Source: Mangrovimicrobium sp033283325 (GTDB lineage: Bacteria; Pseudomonadota; Gammaproteobacteria; Pseudomonadales; Halieaceae). From it: a stretch of DNA of 64,000 nucleotides. The stretch is taken from NCBI GenBank assembly GCA_033283325.1, contig JAWMQO010000002.1, forward strand, positions 310,001-374,000, read 5' to 3'. The notes below the pieces were generated by a model. That model was not told the origin of the DNA. It was given only the letters and a program-made list of their open reading frames with translations, and ran no database searches. Shown here piece by piece: positions 61,221-64,000 of this stretch (position 1 is the first letter of the stretch; the number at the start of each line of letters is the position of its first letter). Position numbers and translations under genes: made by a program.

Positions 61221-61757
61221 TCATTCCGCATCTTCCTGCGGCTCGATTGCCGCCCGGCACACACGCAGCGCCTGGAGGATGTACTTCTCCACGCTGGACA
61301 CCGAAACCTGCAGCTCCGCGGCGATGGTGCTGTAGGGCAGTCCGCTCTGTCGGTGCATCAGGAATGCCTGCCGCGCCTTGAAGGGCAGCTCGTCGATCGC
61401 CCGGTTTACCGCGTCCAGGCGTTGCCGGGCGTTGAGAATCTGTTCCGGCGAGGCGCTCACCGCGTGGGACTGGGTTTCGTACTCCTCCTCGGTGCGCTGC
61501 TCGCGGGCGAGAAAACGGAAGTGGAGTTTGCGCCGGCGCAGCTGGTCGATGGCGAGATTACTCGCCGCCTGGTAGAGATAGGCGCGCGGATTATCCAGTT
61601 TTTCCGGCTCATCCAGGCGGTGCAGGCGGATGAAGACCTCCTGCGCCAGTTCTGCCGCATCGTCGGGATTGCCCAGTCGCTGAGTCAGGAAGTTCTCCAG
61701 CGCGCTGCCGTGATCACTTACCAGCTCGGCGATGAACTTGTCTTTAGTCTCTGCCAC
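61221..61757 (-). CDS. FecI-type ECF sigma factor
   Basis: This is an extracytoplasmic-function sigma factor expected to transcribe the neighbouring receptor genes. Region 2 has LAQEVFIRLHRLDEPEKLDN and AYLYQAASNLAIDQLRRRK. Region 4 has IDELPFKARQAFLMHRQSG and the HTH YSTIAAELQVSVSSVEKYI. The length is 178 aa. The GTG start at 61757 has a weak ribosome binding site. The order sigma, FecR, STN receptor is the standard cell-surface signalling unit. Confidence 0.93.
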   Translation of the reverse strand: MAETKDKFIAELVSDHGSALENFLTQRLGNPDDAAELAQEVFIRLHRLDEPEKLDNPRAYLYQAASNLAIDQLRRRKLHFRFLAREQRTEEEYETQSHAVSASPEQILNARQRLDAVNRAIDELPFKARQAFLMHRQSGLPYSTIAAELQVSVSSVEKYILQALRVCRAAIEPQEDAE

Positions 61758-61808
61758 GGAAAGATCATGCCACCGGAACGAGCGAGCGCGCCAGCCCTGC
61801 AGCCGGCC

Positions 61809-63038
61809 TCAGAACAGCACTCGCGAGCGAATCGTACCCTCGACGGCGGCCAGCTTCTCCAGCACCACGTCGCTGTACTCGGCGTCAACATCCATCACCA
61901 CGTAGCCCACGGCCTCGTTGGTCTGCAGGTACTGGGCGGAAACGTTCACGCCGGTACCGGAAAACACGCTGTTGATCGCGCTCATCACACCCGGCACGTT
62001 GTGGTGGATGTGCAGCAGGCGGTGGCTGCCCTCGTGTTCGGGCAGGGCGACCTCGGGGAAGTTCACCGAGGATGTCGTGGTGCCATTGTCCGAGTAGCGC
62101 GCCAGCTTCTCCGCCACTTCCATGCCGATATTCTCCTGCGCTTCCACCGTGCTGCCGCCGATGTGGGGGGTCAGGAAGGTGTTCTCAAACTCGCGCAGGG
62201 GGGAGGTGAATTCCTCGTCGTTGGAGCGCGGTTCCACCGGGAAGACGTCGATGGCGGCGCCGGCGATCTTCTTCGAGGCCAGGCCGGCGGCCAGGGCCTC
62301 GATGTCCACCACGGTGCCGCGGGAGGCGTTGATCAGGATCCCGCCTTCGCGCATCTGCGCCAGTTCGTCGGCACCGATCATGTTGCGGGTGGAGGGGGTG
62401 TCCGGCACATGCAGGCTGACCACGTCCGAGGAGGCCAGCAGGTGGCCGAGACTCGGCACCTGGCGGGCGTTGCCCAGGGGCAGCTTGTTGACCACGTCAT
62501 AAAATTGCACCTGCATGCCGAGGCTCTCGGCGATGATGCCGAGCTGTACGCCGATATTGCCGTAACCGACGATGCCGAGCTTCTTGCCGCGGATCTCATA
62601 GGAGCCCGTCGCGGTTTTCATCCACTGGCCGCGGTGGGCGGCGGCGTTTTTCTCCGCCACGCCGCGCAGCAGCAGGATCGCCTCGGCGATGACCAGTTCG
62701 GCGACGCTGCGGGTGTTGGAGAAGGGCGCGTTGAACACCGCGATGCCCCGCGTAGTAGCCGCTTTCAGGTCCACCTGGTTGGTGCCGATGCAGAAGCAGC
62801 CCACCGCGACGAGTTTCTTCGCCGCGGCGAACACTTCCTCGCTCAGCTGGGTGCGCGAGCGGATGCCGACGAAGTGGGCGTTGGCGATGGCCGCCTTCAG
62901 TTCTTCGGTGGGCAGTGCCTTGTTGTGCATCTCTATGTTGGTGTACCCGGCGCGCTCGAGGGTCTCCACGGCGGAGGGGTGAACGCCCTCGAGGAGGAGG
63001 AACTTGATCTTTTCCTTGGGCAGCGACTGTCTGGCCAT
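61809..63038 (-). CDS. serA: D-3-phosphoglycerate dehydrogenase
   Basis: This is the first step of serine synthesis; the family can also reduce 2-oxoglutarate to D-2-hydroxyglutarate. It is a D-2-hydroxyacid dehydrogenase with NAD motif GKKLGIVGYGNIGVQLG, the catalytic Arg in LINASRGTVVD, Glu in VFPVEP and His in LTPHIGGST. A C-terminal ACT domain (about residues 335-409) gives serine feedback. The ATG at 63038 gives 409 aa, like E. coli SerA; the frame is open upstream into the palindromic repeat. It diverges from a D-2-hydroxyglutarate dehydrogenase gene. Confidence 0.96.
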   Translation of the reverse strand: MARQSLPKEKIKFLLLEGVHPSAVETLERAGYTNIEMHNKALPTEELKAAIANAHFVGIRSRTQLSEEVFAAAKKLVAVGCFCIGTNQVDLKAATTRGIAVFNAPFSNTRSVAELVIAEAILLLRGVAEKNAAAHRGQWMKTATGSYEIRGKKLGIVGYGNIGVQLGIIAESLGMQVQFYDVVNKLPLGNARQVPSLGHLLASSDVVSLHVPDTPSTRNMIGADELAQMREGGILINASRGTVVDIEALAAGLASKKIAGAAIDVFPVEPRSNDEEFTSPLREFENTFLTPHIGGSTVEAQENIGMEVAEKLARYSDNGTTTSSVNFPEVALPEHEGSHRLLHIHHNVPGVMSAINSVFSGTGVNVSAQYLQTNEAVGYVVMDVDAEYSDVVLEKLAAVEGTIRSRVLF

Positions 63039-63199
63039 TTGCGATACATCCTGTGTGTGGGGTCGACCCCGGGGCCCCTGAGAATAAGGGGGGGCGGGAA
63101 AAAAGGCGGCGTATGTTACCATATGCGGCCGCTGATTCGCTGACCTGTGAATATTGCACAGGTGGCTGGTGTGGTGGCGTGACATTCCCGGTCTGGGGC

Positions 63200-63342
63200 G
63201 CGAACGAGGCGGTGACTTCCCCTGGGGAACACGCCAAAAAACGCACATCCATGTGCAGGCTCGGTCGGCGACGTGCCCGACAAGAGGGGCAGGCTCTCCT
63301 GTCGCCTCACGGTTCCCCAGGGGAAGTCACCGCCTCGCTCGC
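63200..63342. repeat. palindromic repeat with conserved core, copy 2
   Basis: Perfect 25-bp arms (63206-63230 and 63312-63336) extend outward to about 31 bp with one mismatch. They enclose an 81-nt core (63231-63311) that matches the 58-nt core of the copy at 5123-5228, plus a 23-nt insertion with its own small hairpin (TGCCC/GGGCA). The arms are unrelated in sequence to those of copy 1. It lies in the 352-bp divergent gap 63039-63390, within reach of both promoters. Nothing else is recognisable in that gap. Confidence 0.92.
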
Positions 63343-63390
63343 TAAATCGTACCCGCGGCACTAACGAACTTTATCCTGGAGGAGCCTTTC

Positions 63391-64000
63391 TTGGCTGCTA
63401 TTGCACCTGCGTTGCGTGACGAGCTGGAAGCTATTGTCGGTAGTGATCGCGTTCTGACCGACGCTGATTCCCTGCAACATTACGGTCGTGACTGGACCCG
63501 GTTTTACGAGCCCTCGCCCTGCGTGGTGGTCCTTCCCGGCGCTATCGAGGAGGTTCAGGCGGTGGTGCGCCTCGCCGCAAGGGAGAACCTGGCCATCGTG
63601 CCCTCCGGTGGGCGCACTGGCCTCAGTGCCGGCGGCGTGGCGAAGAACGGCGAGCTGGTGCTGGCGCTGGATCGCCTGAACCGCATCGAGGATTACAACC
63701 CGGTGGATCGCACCGTGCGCTGTGGTGCGGGGGTGATCACCGAGCAGCTGCAGCACTATGCCGAGGAGCAGGGCCTGTTCTACCCCGTGGACTTCGCCTC
63801 CTCCGGTTCCAGCCAGATCGGCGGCAATATCTCCACCAACGCCGGCGGGATCAAGGTGATCCGCCACGGCATGACCCGGGACTGGGTGGCCGGGCTCAAG
63901 CTGGTCACCGGCACCGGTGAGCTGCTCGAACTCAACCGCGGGCTGGTGAAGAACAATACCGGCTACGACCTGCGCCACCTGGTGATCGGCGCCGAAGGCA
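63391..64000 (+). CDS. FAD-linked D-2-hydroxyglutarate dehydrogenase-like protein, cut by the window end
   Basis: This flavoprotein of the VAO/GlcD family probably reoxidises D-2-hydroxyglutarate formed by SerA. Only the first 203 codons are in the window. The TTG start at 63391 has the strong ribosome binding site GGAGGAG six bases upstream. The FAD-binding domain is clear: VVLPGAIEEVQAVVRLA, PSGGRTGLSAGG, FASSGSSQIGGNISTNAGG (shown in part) and NNTGYDLRHLVIGAEG. The same divergent pairing with serA is known from Pseudomonas, where the two enzymes are coupled. Glycolate or lactate oxidation is the alternative, but the context favours D-2-hydroxyglutarate. Confidence 0.88.
   Translation, partial: MAAIAPALRDELEAIVGSDRVLTDADSLQHYGRDWTRFYEPSPCVVVLPGAIEEVQAVVRLAARENLAIVPSGGRTGLSAGGVAKNGELVLALDRLNRIEDYNPVDRTVRCGAGVITEQLQHYAEEQGLFYPVDFASSGSSQIGGNISTNAGGIKVIRHGMTRDWVAGLKLVTGTGELLELNRGLVKNNTGYDLRHLVIGAEG

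Noticed and set aside
60687..63143. 818-codon open frame on the plus strand across fecR, fecI and serA
   Set aside because: Three well-supported genes lie on the opposite strand, and the translation is low-complexity shadow sequence.
62596..63252. Minus-strand frame starting MDVRFLACSPG across the serA start
   Set aside because: Its N-terminus is read from the palindromic repeat and the rest is an out-of-frame shadow of serA. A similar false start appears at the 5.1-kb copy.

Overview
The window is GC-rich, gene-dense chromosomal DNA from a marine-type gammaproteobacterium. The gene order resembles Pseudomonas and Cellvibrionales/Halieaceae-like bacteria (caa3 oxidase cluster, polA-engB, tolC-yqiB-cpdA-parE, serA beside a D-2-hydroxyglutarate dehydrogenase). 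The large TonB-dependent receptors with FecI/FecR control and the TPR-sulfotransferase also fit that group. This placement is inference from gene content; there is no rRNA. I saw no tRNA, prophage, insertion sequence or CRISPR array.

Layout. 0.3-8.3 kb: aa3/caa3 cytochrome oxidase operon with assembly factors (coxB-coxA-cox11-coxC, then surf1, a thioredoxin-like protein, ctaB and sco); ctaA is not in the cluster. 8.4-13.8 kb: polA, a candidate ErsA/Spot 42-type sRNA, engB, cytochromes c5 and c4, dsbA. 13.9-18.4 kb: cysteine synthase, an 850-bp array of palindromic repeats, an Lrp regulator, leuA. 18.5-30.7 kb: an amino-acid symporter, a PLP dehydratase, small DUF proteins, an aldo/keto reductase, ilvD, a lipoprotein esterase, argA, argE. 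30.9-45.5 kb: a GspE-type ATPase, glnE, and an envelope-polysaccharide region (WaaG-like transferase, dTDP-rhamnose genes in two convergent pairs, a glycosyltransferase/methyltransferase/alpha-toroid operon, waaA). 45.6-50.6 kb: tolC, yqiB, cpdA, parE. 50.7-61.8 kb: yceI, marC, a TPR-sulfotransferase, two TonB-dependent receptors and a FecI/FecR regulatory pair. 61.8-64 kb: serA and a divergent, truncated D-2-hydroxyglutarate dehydrogenase gene.

How the genes work together. The first 13 kb is largely one respiratory and redox block: terminal oxidase, its Cu and haem assembly factors, periplasmic c-type cytochromes and the disulfide oxidase DsbA. The middle is amino-acid metabolism (Cys, Leu, branched-chain, Arg, nitrogen control by GlnE, Ser) mixed with LPS and glycan synthesis. 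The 54-62 kb block is a nutrient-uptake unit in which a signalling TonB receptor probably controls its own sigma factor.

The most unusual content is non-coding. Two repeat families share one design: a conserved core inside long, nearly perfect inverted arms whose sequence differs from copy to copy while staying self-complementary. One family forms a head-to-head array at about 14.98-15.83 kb (eight elements, about 193-bp period). The other has single copies at 5.12-5.23 kb and 63.20-63.34 kb. REP-like palindromes occur at four more places. I regard these arm-swapped palindromic elements as the best candidate for an undescribed system here.
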